Shown here: positions 31,922 to 41,980 of the stretch, piece after piece
Position numbering within the stretch: position 1 is the stretch's first letter
How the letters are laid out: the number at the start of each line of letters is the position of its first letter
NCBI RefSeq assembly: GCF_007829885.1
Contig: NZ_VIWW01000001.1
Location: 3,038,001-3,102,000, forward strand
Direction of reading: 5' to 3'
Source of the DNA: Streptomyces brevispora
GTDB lineage: Bacteria > Actinomycetota > Actinomycetes > Streptomycetales > Streptomycetaceae
Length of the DNA stretch: 64,000 bases
Notes under the pieces: generated by a model
What the model saw: the letters and a program-made list of their open reading frames with translations, nothing else
Database searches by the model: none
What the model was told of the DNA's origin: nothing
Program-made: the position numbers and the translations under genes

Positions 31922-33004
31922 TCAGTTGGAGACCTCGCCCTTGATGAACTTCTCGACGTTGTCGCGGGCCTCGTCGTCGAAGTACTGGACCGGCGGGGAC
32001 TTCATGAAGTACGAGGACGCGGAGAGGATCGGGCCGCCGATGCCGCGGTCCTTGGCGATCTTCGCAGCGCGGACGGCGTCGATGATGACACCGGCCGAGT
32101 TCGGGGAGTCCCAGACCTCGAGCTTGTACTCCAGGTTCAGCGGAACGTCACCGAAGGCGCGGCCCTCGAGGCGCACGTACGCCCACTTGCGGTCGTCCAG
32201 CCAGGCCACGTAGTCCGACGGGCCGATGTGGACGTTGTCCGCACCGAGCTCGCGGTCACGGATCTGCGAAGTGACGGCCTGGGTCTTGGAGATCTTCTTG
32301 GACTCGAGGCGCTCACGCTCGAGCATGTTCTTGAAGTCCATGTTGCCGCCGACGTTCAGCTGCATCGTGCGGTCCAGGACAACGCCCCGGTCCTCGAACA
32401 GCTTCGCCATCACGCGGTGCGTGATGGTGGCGCCGACCTGCGACTTGATGTCGTCGCCGACGATCGGGACACCGGCCTCGGTGAACTTGTCCGCCCACTC
32501 CTTGGTGCCGGCGATGAAGACCGGGAGGGCGTTGACGAACGCGACCTTGGCGTCGATGGCGCACTGCGCGTAGAACTTCGCAGCGACCTCGGAGCCGACG
32601 GGCAGGTAGCAGACCAGGACGTCGACCTGGCGGTCCTTGAGGACCTGGACGACGTCGACCGGGGCCTCGGTCGACTCCTCGATGGTCTCGCGGTAGTACT
32701 TGCCGAGCCCGTCGTGGGTGTGGCCGCGCTGGACGGTCAGTCCGGTGCTCGGCACGTCGCAGAGCTTGATGGTGTTGTTCTCGCTGGCGCCGATGGCGTC
32801 CGAGAGGTCGAGGCCGACCTTCTTCGCGTCGACGTCGAAGGCGGCGACGAACTCGACGTCCCCTACGTGGTAATCGCCGAACTGGACGTGCATCAGACCG
32901 GGCACCTTGCCGGCCGGATCGGCGTCCTTGTAGTACTCGACGCCCTGGACCAGCGAGGCGGCGCAGTTGCCCACGCCGACGATGGCTACGCGAACCGAAC
33001 CCAT
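31922..33004 (-). CDS. ino1: myo-inositol-1(3)-phosphate synthase
   Basis: 360 aa from ATG 33004. It converts glucose 6-phosphate to inositol phosphate with bound NAD, feeding inositol lipids and, in actinobacteria, mycothiol. The NAD motif is [20 protein letters not shown]. Family blocks include [50 protein letters not shown], and [12 protein letters not shown] with the conserved substrate lysines. It is preceded 61 bp upstream by a padR gene in the same direction, suggesting joint control. Confidence 0.94.
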   Translation of the reverse strand: MGSVRVAIVGVGNCAASLVQGVEYYKDADPAGKVPGLMHVQFGDYHVGDVEFVAAFDVDAKKVGLDLSDAIGASENNTIKLCDVPSTGLTVQRGHTHDGLGKYYRETIEESTEAPVDVVQVLKDRQVDVLVCYLPVGSEVAAKFYAQCAIDAKVAFVNALPVFIAGTKEWADKFTEAGVPIVGDDIKSQVGATITHRVMAKLFEDRGVVLDRTMQLNVGGNMDFKNMLERERLESKKISKTQAVTSQIRDRELGADNVHIGPSDYVAWLDDRKWAYVRLEGRAFGDVPLNLEYKLEVWDSPNSAGVIIDAVRAAKIAKDRGIGGPILSASSYFMKSPPVQYFDDEARDNVEKFIKGEVSN

Positions 33005-33065
33005 TCCGGTTGCTCCCTGTGTGTAATGGATGTTCCTGATGAGGCCCCGCGGATCTGCGGGGACC

Positions 33066-33770
33066 TCACTTGGCGGTGTCGCCGGACGGATCCGGCGGGT
33101 TGTCGTCCCGCCGGGGCAGGCCGTCCGGCTCTCCTGCGGTGTTCTGCTGAGCTGAGCCCTCGGGCGAGGATCGTCGCTGATCCCGCCCCGATCGCTCGCT
33201 CTCGATGAGCTCGTTCAGCCAGCGCACTTCGCGCTCCACGGACTCCATGCCGTGTCGCTGAAGCTCAAGTGTGTAGTCGTCGAGACGCTCACGGGTGCGG
33301 GCCAGAGAGGCGCTCATCTTCTCGAGGCGTTCCTCCAGCCGGCTGCGACGGCCTTCGAGCACCCGCATCCGCACCCCGTGCTCCGTCTGTCCGAAGAAGG
33401 CGAAACGAGCAGCGAAGTGCTCGTCCTCCCAGGAGTCGGGGCCGGTGTGCGAGAGCAGCTCTTCGAAGTGCTCCTTACCTTCCGCCGTCAATCGATAAAC
33501 GATCTTGGCGCGGCGCCCTGCCAGAGAAGAGGCGGGGGCGACCGCACGGCCGGAGCCGGGCGGAAGGTCTGCTGGAGCGTTTCCCGGTTCCTCGATCAAC
33601 CAGCCGTTGGCGACCAGCGTCTTGAGGCAGGGATAGAGAGTTCCGTAACTGAAGGCACGGAAGATCCCCAGCGATGTGTTGAGACGTTTACGCAGCTCAT
33701 AGCCGTGCATAGGGGACTCACGGAGCAGTCCGAGGACAGCGAACTCGAGGATGCCGGAGCGTCTGCTCAA
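33066..33770 (-). CDS. PadR-family transcriptional regulator
   Basis: 234 aa from a TTG at 33770 (read as Met; [20 protein letters not shown]), chosen because GGAGGAGGCGAGG lies directly upstream and no ATG or GTG gives the complete winged helix. The family core is [17 protein letters not shown]...[13 protein letters not shown] region of Gly/Pro linker follows, then a helical C-terminal dimer domain ([20 protein letters not shown]). Usually PadR proteins repress their own and neighbouring genes. The perfect inverted repeat at 33843-33867, 73 bp upstream, is a plausible operator. Confidence 0.9.
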   Translation of the reverse strand: MSRRSGILEFAVLGLLRESPMHGYELRKRLNTSLGIFRAFSYGTLYPCLKTLVANGWLIEEPGNAPADLPPGSGRAVAPASSLAGRRAKIVYRLTAEGKEHFEELLSHTGPDSWEDEHFAARFAFFGQTEHGVRMRVLEGRRSRLEERLEKMSASLARTRERLDDYTLELQRHGMESVEREVRWLNELIESERSGRDQRRSSPEGSAQQNTAGEPDGLPRRDDNPPDPSGDTAK

Positions 33771-33842
33771 CCTCGCCTCCTCCTTCTCCGAGTGTTTCCG
33801 CTTGTTCCTGTGCCGAGCTGTATGCCGAGCCGATGTACCGAG

Positions 33843-33867
33843 CTGATGTATCGACTCGATACATCAG
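33843..33867. promoter_or_regulatory. Probable PadR operator
   Basis: Perfect inverted repeat with 12-bp arms around one C (CTGATGTATCGA, C, and its complement). The ATGTAT...ATACAT core is typical of PadR operators. The rest of the 400-bp gap 33771-34170 would contain the promoters of padR and of the divergent penicillin-binding protein gene; I see nothing else firm. Confidence 0.7.
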
Positions 33868-34170
33868 CACGATAGATCGGACTCTCCGCCGGAACAAGTG
33901 GGGCCTTAGTGAGCGGCGTCACATCGCTAATTCTTAGGAACCGACTTGCGTAATTTGAGGTGAAGTTCGGTCCTGGGAGGGTTTTGACCGTGCGTAGTCT
34001 GTGCGGCATGCCGACCACCGGGAACCGCGTGACGCCCGACCGCGTCAGTCTCCGCGGACTGACCGGTTGCACTGCGGACGAGCCTGTCGCAGGGCTGGTC
34101 CGTAATTCGGGGGACCGGATCTCAACTGCCGCTTCCAGGCGTTCTCGCCTGCCCGAGGAGTAGTCGTTCG

Positions 34171-36924
34171 ATGAGCGAGCACCGTCGCAAAATGCCGCAA
34201 CCGCAAGGGGGCGGGCGCGCCGCGGCCAGACGAGCCGCCCCGCAGTCCCCAGGACGCCGCGCGGCACCGTCACGCGGAGTGACTTCTGAATCACCTTCCG
34301 GTTCGCACGGCGGGGACACCCCTTACGGCGGGCGTGCCGCCGCGAGACGGGCCGCCCAGCGCGGCGGTGGTGGCCGCGGTGGTTCCGACGGCGGAGGACG
34401 GCGTCGTGGCGGTGGCGGCGACGGGCCGGAGGGCCCCGGCCGGGGCCGCGGGCGAGGAAACCAGCGCCCGGTCAAGAAGCGCTTCATCGACTACCCGCGG
34501 GCCGGCAAGGATGGCGCGTGGCGCTGGGTGCCGTCGTGGAAGCTGGTCTCCAGCCTGTGCATCGGCTTCCTCGGCCTTCTGATGGGTGTCGCCGGTCTCG
34601 CGTACGCGATGGTCGCCAAGCCCGACGTGAAGGCGGCCGCGAAGGCGGAGAACAACGTCTACTACTGGGCCGACAACAAGCAGATGGTCGCCGCCGGCGG
34701 TGAGGTCAACCGCCAGGTGATCGGCTACGAGCAGATTCCCGAAGCGATGCGCAACGCCGTCATCTCGGCGGAGAACAAGTCCTTCGACCACGACAAGGGC
34801 ATCGACCCGATGGGTATCGCCCGCGCCCTGTTCAACATGGCCAAGGGCGGCCAGACACAGGGTGGCTCGACCATCACCCAGCAGTACGTCAAGAACTCGC
34901 GGCTCTCCCAGGAACAGACCCTGAGCCGGAAGTTCGAGGAGCTCTTCATCACGCTGAAGGTCGGCAAGGAGGAGAGTAAGAAGAAGGTCATGGCCGGGTA
35001 CCTCAACGTCTCGTACTACGGACGGGGCGCGTCAGGTCTCCAGGCGGCCGCCCGTACGTACTACGGCAAGGACGCCAAGGACCTGGACCCGAGCGAGTGC
35101 GCCTTCCTGGCGACCCTGCTCAAGGGCGCCGGCTACTACGACCCGGCCGGTGTACCGGAGGTCGACGCGAAGGAAGCCACCGCGGCGAAGAATCTGGACC
35201 GGGCGACGACGCGCTGGCGCTGGATCCTCGACGAAGAGGTGAAGGACGGCCGGATGAAGCAGTCCGACCGCGACAAGTACCAGGATTTCCCGATGCCCGA
35301 TCCGCCGAAGAAGGCAGCCCAGCTGGGCGGCCAGACCGGCTACCTGGTCGATCTGGCGAAGGCCTACTTCCTCAACAACAACACCAGGGGCGTCACCGCC
35401 GAAATGCTCGACCAGGGCGGGTACGAGATCCACACGACCTTCGACAGGAAGAAGGTCAATCAGCTCAACGCGGCCGTCAAGAGGGTCTACGACGAGAAGA
35501 TCGACCCCAAGAAGCGCCCCGGCAAGGACACTCACGTCCAGTTCGGTGGCGGGTCGATCGATCCGGAGACCGGTGCCATCAAGGCGATCTACGGTGGCAA
35601 GGACGCGACCCAGCACTACACCAACAACGCCGACCCGACGGGCGCGGCGGTCGGTTCGACCTTCAAGCCCTTTGTGCTGGCAGCCGCGATGGAGTATGGA
35701 AAGCGAGACCCCGCGGGCACCCAGGACCAGGGGGAGTCACAGCGCACAAAGGTCTCGCCGAAGAGCATCTACAACGCCGACAACAAACTCAAGATCAAGA
35801 AGTACAACGGCGACATCTGGACCGACGAGAACGGCAAGGAGTGGCTGCAGACCAACGACGGGAACGAGTCGCACGGCGACATCACCCTTCGTGAGGCCAT
35901 GCAGTGGTCCGCCAACTCCCCGTACGTTCAGCTGGGCATGGACGTGGGCACCGACAAGGTGAAGAAGGCGGCCATGGCGGCCGGTCTGAAGGACGACAGG
36001 AACATGGCGGACTCGAACGTTCCGTCGTTCTCCATCGGTACGTCCTCGCCGAGCGTGATCCGGATGGCCGGCGCGTACGCCACGTTCGCGGCCAGTGGCC
36101 AGCAGCGTGAGCCGTTCTCGGTCACTGAGGTGAAGAAGGGCGGCAACACGATCTACCGGCACAAGACGGTCACCAAGCGCGCCTTCGACCCTGTCGTCGC
36201 CGACAACGTGACCGACGTCCTCAAGAACGTCGTCGAGAAGGGAACGGGTACGCCCGCCAAGCTCCCGGGCCGCGATGTGGCGGGCAAGACGGGTACGACG
36301 GACGACAACCTCTCCGCCTGGTTCGTCGGCTACACCCCGCAGCTGTCGACCGCGATCAGCATGTACCGGCTGGACGACAACGAGAAGCACAAGAACCGCA
36401 AGTTCGAGAAGATGTACGGGACCGGCGGTGAGGATAAGATCCACGGCGCCTCGTTCCCGGCCCAGATCTGGCACGACTACATGGCCGAAGCCATGAAGAA
36501 CCAGAAGGTCGTGGCGTTCCCGAAGGCGGAGCCGATCGGCGAGACGCTCTACGGGGGCGGCGCGAACAGCCCCGAGCCGACGCCCAGCTACACGCCCCCC
36601 GAGTCCGAGTCCCCGTCCCCGTCGCCGTCCGACACGTCCTCGCCGAGTGCTCCGGTTCCGCCGTCGCCCGACCCGTCCGAGACCTGCAGCGTATGGGACC
36701 GGAACTGCCAGAACGACAGTGGCGGTACGTCTGAGGGCTGGGACAGCGGTGGCACCGGTCCCGGCACGACCGGCGGGGAATCGGGCGGCACACCCGGCAC
36801 CTCGACCGGTGGGGCGGCTGACGGCGGTGGCGGCTCCAGCCCGCCCCCCGGCGACGGTGGCAATGGAAACGGAAACGGAAACGGCAACGGAAGCACCGGT
36901 TTCTTCGGCGGCCCGGCCGGGTAG
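34171..36924 (+). CDS. Class A penicillin-binding protein (bifunctional)
   Basis: 917 aa from ATG 34171. It polymerises and cross-links peptidoglycan outside the membrane. The cytoplasmic head of 120 residues is Arg/Gly-rich (RAAARRAAPQSPGRR), followed by one helix (SLCIGFLGLLMGVAGLAYAM). The GT51 domain has ISAENKSFDHDKGIDP with catalytic Glu201 and GGSTITQQYVKNSRL. The transpeptidase domain has Ser496 in GSTFKP, SANSPY, and KTGTTDD with Lys706. The last 120 residues are Pro/Ser- and Gly/Asn-rich, a cell-wall-spanning tail of low complexity. Divergent from padR. Confidence 0.95.
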   Translation: MSEHRRKMPQPQGGGRAAARRAAPQSPGRRAAPSRGVTSESPSGSHGGDTPYGGRAAARRAAQRGGGGRGGSDGGGRRRGGGGDGPEGPGRGRGRGNQRPVKKRFIDYPRAGKDGAWRWVPSWKLVSSLCIGFLGLLMGVAGLAYAMVAKPDVKAAAKAENNVYYWADNKQMVAAGGEVNRQVIGYEQIPEAMRNAVISAENKSFDHDKGIDPMGIARALFNMAKGGQTQGGSTITQQYVKNSRLSQEQTLSRKFEELFITLKVGKEESKKKVMAGYLNVSYYGRGASGLQAAARTYYGKDAKDLDPSECAFLATLLKGAGYYDPAGVPEVDAKEATAAKNLDRATTRWRWILDEEVKDGRMKQSDRDKYQDFPMPDPPKKAAQLGGQTGYLVDLAKAYFLNNNTRGVTAEMLDQGGYEIHTTFDRKKVNQLNAAVKRVYDEKIDPKKRPGKDTHVQFGGGSIDPETGAIKAIYGGKDATQHYTNNADPTGAAVGSTFKPFVLAAAMEYGKRDPAGTQDQGESQRTKVSPKSIYNADNKLKIKKYNGDIWTDENGKEWLQTNDGNESHGDITLREAMQWSANSPYVQLGMDVGTDKVKKAAMAAGLKDDRNMADSNVPSFSIGTSSPSVIRMAGAYATFAASGQQREPFSVTEVKKGGNTIYRHKTVTKRAFDPVVADNVTDVLKNVVEKGTGTPAKLPGRDVAGKTGTTDDNLSAWFVGYTPQLSTAISMYRLDDNEKHKNRKFEKMYGTGGEDKIHGASFPAQIWHDYMAEAMKNQKVVAFPKAEPIGETLYGGGANSPEPTPSYTPPESESPSPSPSDTSSPSAPVPPSPDPSETCSVWDRNCQNDSGGTSEGWDSGGTGPGTTGGESGGTPGTSTGGAADGGGGSSPPPGDGGNGNGNGNGNGSTGFFGGPAG

Positions 36925-36988
36925 CGCCCGGCCGGCAGTGCACCCCGCCCGGCCCGCAGGCCGGCGCGAGGTGGTCCGAGAACCATGA

Positions 36989-37024
36989 CGAGGGCCGCCG
37001 CACCCCGAGGTGCGGCGGCCCTCG
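36989..37024 (+). terminator. Terminator of the penicillin-binding protein gene
   Basis: 16-bp perfect stem (36989-37004 and 37009-37024) with a 4-nt loop, 65 bp after the stop. Confidence 0.88.
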
Positions 37025-37059
37025 ACGTTTGCACGGCCCGGTACGGCAGGATGTGCGGC

Positions 37060-38556
37060 ATGCCAAGTGCAGAGGACACGAGCGTGCATCAGGAACAGTC
37101 CGTCGTACGGCCCACGCGCGAGGACGAGATCGCCGCGGCCGGCAGCGAGCTGATCGGCGGGAGGTCGGGCCGCTGGACGCGGCTCGGCAGCACCGCGCTC
37201 ACCCCCGTGGGCGCCGTCGCGCTGGTGGCGATCGGGATGTTCGCGCTCGGCATGGTGCAGAAGCTGCCCTGTTACAACTGGGCATGGTTCCAGGGCGCCG
37301 GCTCCCAGTACACCCACGCCTGCTACTCGGACATTCCGCATCTGTACGCCGGACGCGGCTTCTCCGACGGCCTGGTGCCGTACTTCGACCGGCTGCCCGG
37401 CGACATGCAGTACCTGGAATACCCCGTTCTGACGGGGGTGTTCATGCAGATCGCGTCCTGGCTGACCCCGGGCGGTTCGATCCAGCACCAGGAGCAGGTG
37501 TACTGGCTGGTCAACGCCGGCATGCTGATGATCTGCACCGCGATCATCGCCGTCTGTGTCGCGCGCACGCACCGCCGCCGCCCCTGGGACGGCCTCCTGG
37601 TGGCGCTCGCGCCGGCCTTCGCCCTCACCGCCACGATCAACTGGGACCTGCTGGCCGTCGCCCTCACGGCCGCGGCGATGCTGATGTGGTCCAGGAGCCG
37701 CCCGGTGGCGTTCGGCATCCTGATCGGGCTGGCCACGGCCGCCAAGCTGTATCCCGTGCTGCTGCTGGGCCCGGTCTTCGTGCTGTGCTGGCGGGCGGGG
37801 AAATGGCGGGAGTTCTGGGTGGCGACGCTCGGCGCGGCGGCATCCTGGCTGGTGGTCAACCTGCCGGTGATGGTGCTCGCGCCCGAGGGGTGGAAGAAGT
37901 TCTACACCTTCAGCGAGGAACGCTCGATCGACTTCGGCTCCTTCTGGCTGATCATCACACAGCGCACCGGTGAGCCCATCGAGGTCAGCACGGTCAACAC
38001 CGTCTCGACCCTGGCGACGGTCGCGCTGTGCGCCGCCATCGGCGCGCTGACGCTGGCAGCGCCGCGCAGGCCGCGGTTCGCGCAGCTCGCGTTCCTCGTC
38101 GTGGCGGTGTTCATCCTCGTCAACAAGGTCTATTCACCGCAGTACGTGCTGTGGCTGATCCCCCTCGCCGCGCTGGCCCGGCCGCGCTGGCGGGACTTCC
38201 TGATCTGGCAGGCGTGCGAGGTCATGTACTTCCTGGGGATCTGGATGTACCTCGCCTACACGACGAGCGGCGACAAGCACCAGGGGCTGCCGACGGAGGG
38301 CTACCAGCTGGCGATCGCCCTGCACCTGCTGGGCACGCTGTACCTCTGCGCCGTGGTCGTACGGGACATTCTGATGCCGGAGCGCGACGGAGTACGGCGT
38401 GACGGATCGGACGATCCGTCGGGCGGGGTGCTCGACGGGGCGAAGGACGTCTTCGTGCTGGGGCGCTCGGCCGCGCGTCCGCCGAGCCATGCCGCGTTCG
38501 CGGCCGAGGGACCGCGCGTGGAGTGGGGCGCCGGAGGTACGACGACTGCCGACTGA
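37060..38556 (+). CDS. GT87-family membrane glycosyltransferase (DUF2029)
   Basis: 498 aa from ATG 37060 (MPSAEDTSVHQEQ). ATG 37051 is equally possible, and more upstream starts would include the terminator. It has about ten membrane helices, for example LTPVGAVALVAIGMFALGMV and LAFLVVAVFILVNKVYSPQY. The GT-C pattern is seen in YSDIPHLYAGRGFSDGLVPY and KVYSPQYVLWLIPL. Such enzymes use polyprenyl-phosphate sugars; the acceptor is unknown. Between cell-wall genes it may decorate an envelope polymer. Confidence 0.8.
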   Translation: MPSAEDTSVHQEQSVVRPTREDEIAAAGSELIGGRSGRWTRLGSTALTPVGAVALVAIGMFALGMVQKLPCYNWAWFQGAGSQYTHACYSDIPHLYAGRGFSDGLVPYFDRLPGDMQYLEYPVLTGVFMQIASWLTPGGSIQHQEQVYWLVNAGMLMICTAIIAVCVARTHRRRPWDGLLVALAPAFALTATINWDLLAVALTAAAMLMWSRSRPVAFGILIGLATAAKLYPVLLLGPVFVLCWRAGKWREFWVATLGAAASWLVVNLPVMVLAPEGWKKFYTFSEERSIDFGSFWLIITQRTGEPIEVSTVNTVSTLATVALCAAIGALTLAAPRRPRFAQLAFLVVAVFILVNKVYSPQYVLWLIPLAALARPRWRDFLIWQACEVMYFLGIWMYLAYTTSGDKHQGLPTEGYQLAIALHLLGTLYLCAVVVRDILMPERDGVRRDGSDDPSGGVLDGAKDVFVLGRSAARPPSHAAFAAEGPRVEWGAGGTTTAD

Positions 38557-38579
38557 GCACCGGCACGGGGCAGACGTTT

Positions 38580-38607
38580 CAGGGCCGCCGGAGATCCGGC
38601 GGCCCTG
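38580..38607. terminator. Bidirectional terminator
   Basis: 13-bp arms (38580-38592 and 38595-38607) between the converging glycosyltransferase and racemase-like genes. Confidence 0.82.
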
Positions 38608-38631
38608 GGCGTCTCAGCGGTCGACGGTGTC

Positions 38632-39663
38632 TCAGTGGTCGACGAGGCGGTCGAACTGCGTGGTGGTGTGGCGCAGGTGGGCCACCAGCTCGTCACCGAC
38701 CTTCGGCTCCTCGGCGTCCGAGGGCACGAACAGGATCGACACCTGCATGTGCGGCGGCTCGGCGAACCAGCGCTGCTTGCCGGCCCAGACGAAAGGCGAC
38801 AGGTTGCGGTTGACGGTGGCCAGGCCCGCACGGGCGACGCCCTTGGCCCGCGGCATCACGCCGTGCAGGGCCTTCGGGGCCTCCAGGCCCACCCCGTGCG
38901 ACGTACCGCCCGCGACGACCACCAGCCAGCCGTCGGAGGCGGCCTTCTGCTGCCGGTAGCCGAACCGGTCGCCCTTGACGACCCGCGTGACGTCGAGCAC
39001 GGCACCCCGGTACTCCGTCGCCTCGTGATCGCCGAGCCAGAGACGGGTCCCGATGCGGGCACGGAAACGGGTCTGCGGGAACTGCTGCTGGAGCCGGCCC
39101 AGTTCCTCGGCCCGGAGATGGCTGACGAACATCGTGTGCAGTGGCAGCCGGGCGGCCCGGAGACGGTCCATCCAGGCGATGACCTCTTCGACGGCGTCCG
39201 AGCCGTCCGTACGGTCCAGCGGCAGATGCAGGGCGAAGCCTTCGAGACGTACGTCGTCGATGGCGGCGTGCAGTTGCCCGAGCTCCTCCTCCTTGACGCC
39301 GTGCCGCCTCATCGAGCTCATGCACTCGATGACGACCCGGGCGCCCACCAGGGCGTGCACTCCGTCCACGGACGACACGGAACGGATGACCCGGTCGGGC
39401 AGCGGCACCGGCTCCTCGCCCCTTCGGAACGGGGTGAGTACCAGCAGATCGCCGCTGAACCAGTCCTTGATCCGGGCTGCTTCGTAGGTGGTGCCGACCG
39501 CGAGCGTGTCGGAGCCGAAGCGGATCGCCTCGTCTGCCAGCCGTTCGTGGCCGAAGCCGTAACCGTTGCCCTTGCAGACCGGTACGAGGCCGGGGAACTG
39601 GTCGAGCACGGATTTCTGGTGCGCCCGCCAGCGCGCGGTGTCGACGTACAGGGAGAGCGCCAT
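38632..39663 (-). CDS. Alanine-racemase-like PLP enzyme
   Basis: 343 aa from ATG 39663. The N-terminal motif VPVCKGNGYGFGHERLA places a PLP-binding Lys at residue 31, as in alanine racemase (KxNAYGHG). The middle has TNxxH-like HLRAEELGRL and a C-terminal beta domain segment SILFVPSDAEEPKVGDELVA. It is shorter than usual alanine racemases (360-380 aa), and I could not identify the second catalytic Tyr with confidence. It is followed in the same direction by the FemX gene upstream, 118 bp away, suggesting a role in peptidoglycan amino acids. Confidence 0.72.
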   Translation of the reverse strand: MALSLYVDTARWRAHQKSVLDQFPGLVPVCKGNGYGFGHERLADEAIRFGSDTLAVGTTYEAARIKDWFSGDLLVLTPFRRGEEPVPLPDRVIRSVSSVDGVHALVGARVVIECMSSMRRHGVKEEELGQLHAAIDDVRLEGFALHLPLDRTDGSDAVEEVIAWMDRLRAARLPLHTMFVSHLRAEELGRLQQQFPQTRFRARIGTRLWLGDHEATEYRGAVLDVTRVVKGDRFGYRQQKAASDGWLVVVAGGTSHGVGLEAPKALHGVMPRAKGVARAGLATVNRNLSPFVWAGKQRWFAEPPHMQVSILFVPSDAEEPKVGDELVAHLRHTTTQFDRLVDH

Positions 39664-39781
39664 GGCCGGTCCGGAACCTTTCTGGTGGCAGCGGTGTATC
39701 AGAGGTATGAGGAGCTCGAGGAGCTTCTTGAAGAGCCCATTGAAACGAATGAAGCCGGTTTCGTCAGCCTTGTCTCACGGA

Positions 39782-40900
39782 TCAGCGGCGGGACATGTAG
39801 ATGTCGAGCGCCTTGTGCAGCAGCTTGTTGAGCGGGAAGTCCCACTCACCGAGGTATTCCGCCGCCTGACCGCCGGTGCCCACCTTGAACTGGATCAGGC
39901 CGAACAGGTGGTCGGTCTCGTCCAGTGAGTCGGAGATGCCGCGCAGGTCGTAGACGGTGGCGCCCATGGCGTACGAGTCACGGAGCATCCGCCACTGCAT
40001 CGCGTTCGAGGGCCGGACCTCGCGCTTGTGGTTGGCCGAGGCGCCGTAGGAGTACCAGACGTGTCCGCCGACGATCAGCATGGTCGCGGCCGCGACGTTC
40101 TCGCCCTCGTGGCGGGCGAAGTAGAGCCGCATCCGGTTGGGGTCCTCGTTGTTGAGGGCCGTCCACATGCGCTGGAAGTAGCCGAGCGGGCGCGGCCGGA
40201 AGTGGTCTCGCTCGGCCGTGATCTCGTACAGCCGCTGCCACTCGGCGAGCTCCGCGTAGCTGCCCTGGACGACCTCGACACCGGCCTTCTCGGCCTTCTT
40301 GATGTTGCGTCGCCAGAGCTGGTTGAAGCCCTTGTGGACGTCTTCGAGCGAGCGGTTCGCCAGCGGCACCTGGAAGATGTAGCGGGGCTGTACGTCACCG
40401 AAACCGGCACCGCCGTCCTCTCCCTGCTGCCACCCCATCTTCCGCAGCCGGTCCGCGACTTCGAAGGCGCGGGGCTCGATATGGGTGGCCTCGACGTCGC
40501 GCAGGCGCTTCACGTCGGGGTCCTGGATACCGGCCTTGATCGCGTGGGCGTCCCAGCGGCGGATGACGACCGGCGGGCCCATCTTCACCGAGAAGGCGCC
40601 CTGCTGCTTGAGATGCGCCAGCATCGGCTGCAGCCAGTCGGCCAGGTTCGGGGCGTACCAGTTGATGACCGGGCCCTCGGGCAGATACGCGAGGTACCGC
40701 TTGATCTTCGGCAGCTGCCGGTAGAGCACCAGGCCGGCGCCGACGAGCTCGCCGCCCTTGTCGAACCAGCCCAGGCTCTCCGAGCGCCATTCGGCCTTCA
40801 CATCCGCCCATGCCGGGACCTGCATGTGACTGGCCGCGGGCAGACTCTGGATGTACGCCAGATGCTGCTCTCGGCTGATGGTCCTCAGGGTCAGGCTCAT
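39782..40900 (-). CDS. femX: FemX-type peptidyltransferase (FemABX family)
   Basis: 372 aa from ATG 40900. FemX adds the first residue (Gly in Streptomyces) of the interpeptide bridge to the peptidoglycan precursor, using aminoacyl-tRNA. The two GNAT-like halves show HMQVPAWADVKAEWRSE and LPEGPVINWYAPNLADWLQP, then a family block FNQLWRRNIKKAEKAGVEV. The C-terminal block is VYDLRGISDSLDETDHLFGL, FKVGTGGQAAEYLGEWD. In S. coelicolor the same position holds the FemX that is essential unless VanK replaces it. Basic gene order supports the name. Confidence 0.9.
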   Translation of the reverse strand: MSLTLRTISREQHLAYIQSLPAASHMQVPAWADVKAEWRSESLGWFDKGGELVGAGLVLYRQLPKIKRYLAYLPEGPVINWYAPNLADWLQPMLAHLKQQGAFSVKMGPPVVIRRWDAHAIKAGIQDPDVKRLRDVEATHIEPRAFEVADRLRKMGWQQGEDGGAGFGDVQPRYIFQVPLANRSLEDVHKGFNQLWRRNIKKAEKAGVEVVQGSYAELAEWQRLYEITAERDHFRPRPLGYFQRMWTALNNEDPNRMRLYFARHEGENVAAATMLIVGGHVWYSYGASANHKREVRPSNAMQWRMLRDSYAMGATVYDLRGISDSLDETDHLFGLIQFKVGTGGQAAEYLGEWDFPLNKLLHKALDIYMSRR

Positions 40901-41028
40901 GCGGGGCGCTCCTCGGCAGGTGTGTCCCCATCGGTCAGGGGCTCCGGCTCTCGCGCCGAAGCCTACTGTGACCGGGAAGCGCGCGGTCTGGCCCTGTCGT
41001 ACCCGGACGGTTCCGGCAGCCGGTGCCG

Positions 41029-41057
41029 GGGGCGGCGTCCGGCCGGTACGCCGCCCC
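41029..41057 (-). terminator. Terminator after the small membrane protein gene
   Basis: 10-bp perfect stem (41029-41038 and 41048-41057), G+C only apart from one pair, between the small membrane protein stop and femX. Confidence 0.6.
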
Positions 41058-41090
41058 GAGCCCGTGCCGGGACCGCTGATTCCACCGCGC

Positions 41091-41408
41091 TCAGCCCACC
41101 AGACCGCCGAAGAGGCCGCCGTGGGCCATGCCCAGGAAGAACCCGATGGCCGAGGCTCCCATACCGAGGATCAGTACGAACCTCTCCCGCGTCGTCACGG
41201 AGATGTACTGCCCGAAGGCACCTGTGAGAATTCCGACGAGCCCGGCCCACGAGCTGATCAGATGCAGGCTGGAGAACATCGCCGTCACGAACGCGAGGAC
41301 ACCGAGAACCAGCGTCACCGCCATCAGGGTTTCCTGAAGAGGATGGGGCCTGCCGTCCGTGGCGAGCAGGGAGACAGAGGGGCGGGGTCGTCGCGCTACG
41401 TGTGCCAT
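41091..41408 (-). CDS. Small membrane protein of unknown function
   Basis: 105 aa from ATG 41408, with AGGAGG 6 nt upstream. Three hydrophobic segments: [37 protein letters not shown], and [20 protein letters not shown], with a charged loop (VTTRER) between the last two. The N-terminal 34 residues are polar ([18 protein letters not shown]). I do not recognise a family. It stands alone, divergent from rpsF and with its own terminator. Confidence 0.75.
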   Translation of the reverse strand: MAHVARRPRPSVSLLATDGRPHPLQETLMAVTLVLGVLAFVTAMFSSLHLISSWAGLVGILTGAFGQYISVTTRERFVLILGMGASAIGFFLGMAHGGLFGGLVG

Positions 41409-41688
41409 GGAGTACCTCCTGGCCGAAAGGCGGCGCATCGTGGCGCCGCTCACACCCGATGTGTACAGATTGCGTCCTCTGACCACCGGATTTCAACCGG
41501 AAGCCTGTCTACAGGTACTCTGTACGGTCTGCACCGGTGTCTGCCCAGGCCACCACAGGTCAGCCCCTTCTCGAAGGAGGGCGTTGTCAGTGGCGGCTGT
41601 TCTACTCGGAGACACTGTTGCTCACGCATCACGACCCTCCTGCCACGGAACGACCGTGGCCGCTGAGTCCAAAGGAGGTGGGTTCCAC

Positions 41689-41979
41689 ATGCGTCACTAC
41701 GAGGTGATGGTCATCCTCGACCCCGATCTCGAGGAGCGAGCAGTCTCCCCGCTGATCGAGAACTTCCTCTCCGTCGTCCGTGAGGGCGAAGGAAAGGTTG
41801 AGAAGGTCGACACCTGGGGCCGTCGTCGTCTCGCTTACGAGATCAAGAAGAAGCCCGAGGGCATCTACTCGGTCATCGACCTGCAGGCCGAGCCTGCGGT
41901 CGTCAAGGAGCTCGACCGCCAGATGAACCTGAACGAGTCGGTCCTCCGGACCAAGGTCCTCCGTCCCGAGATCCACTGA
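41689..41979 (+). CDS. rpsF: 30S ribosomal protein S6
   Basis: 96 aa from ATG 41689 ([20 protein letters not shown]), with a perfect AAAGGAGGTG. The frame is open upstream, but the ribosome-binding site decides the start. The S6 fold shows [20 protein letters not shown] and [18 protein letters not shown]. It starts the rpsF-ssb-rpsR-rplI operon, where S6 and S18 form a pair in the 30S platform. Confidence 0.97.
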   Translation: MRHYEVMVILDPDLEERAVSPLIENFLSVVREGEGKVEKVDTWGRRRLAYEIKKKPEGIYSVIDLQAEPAVVKELDRQMNLNESVLRTKVLRPEIH

Positions 41980-41980
41980 G

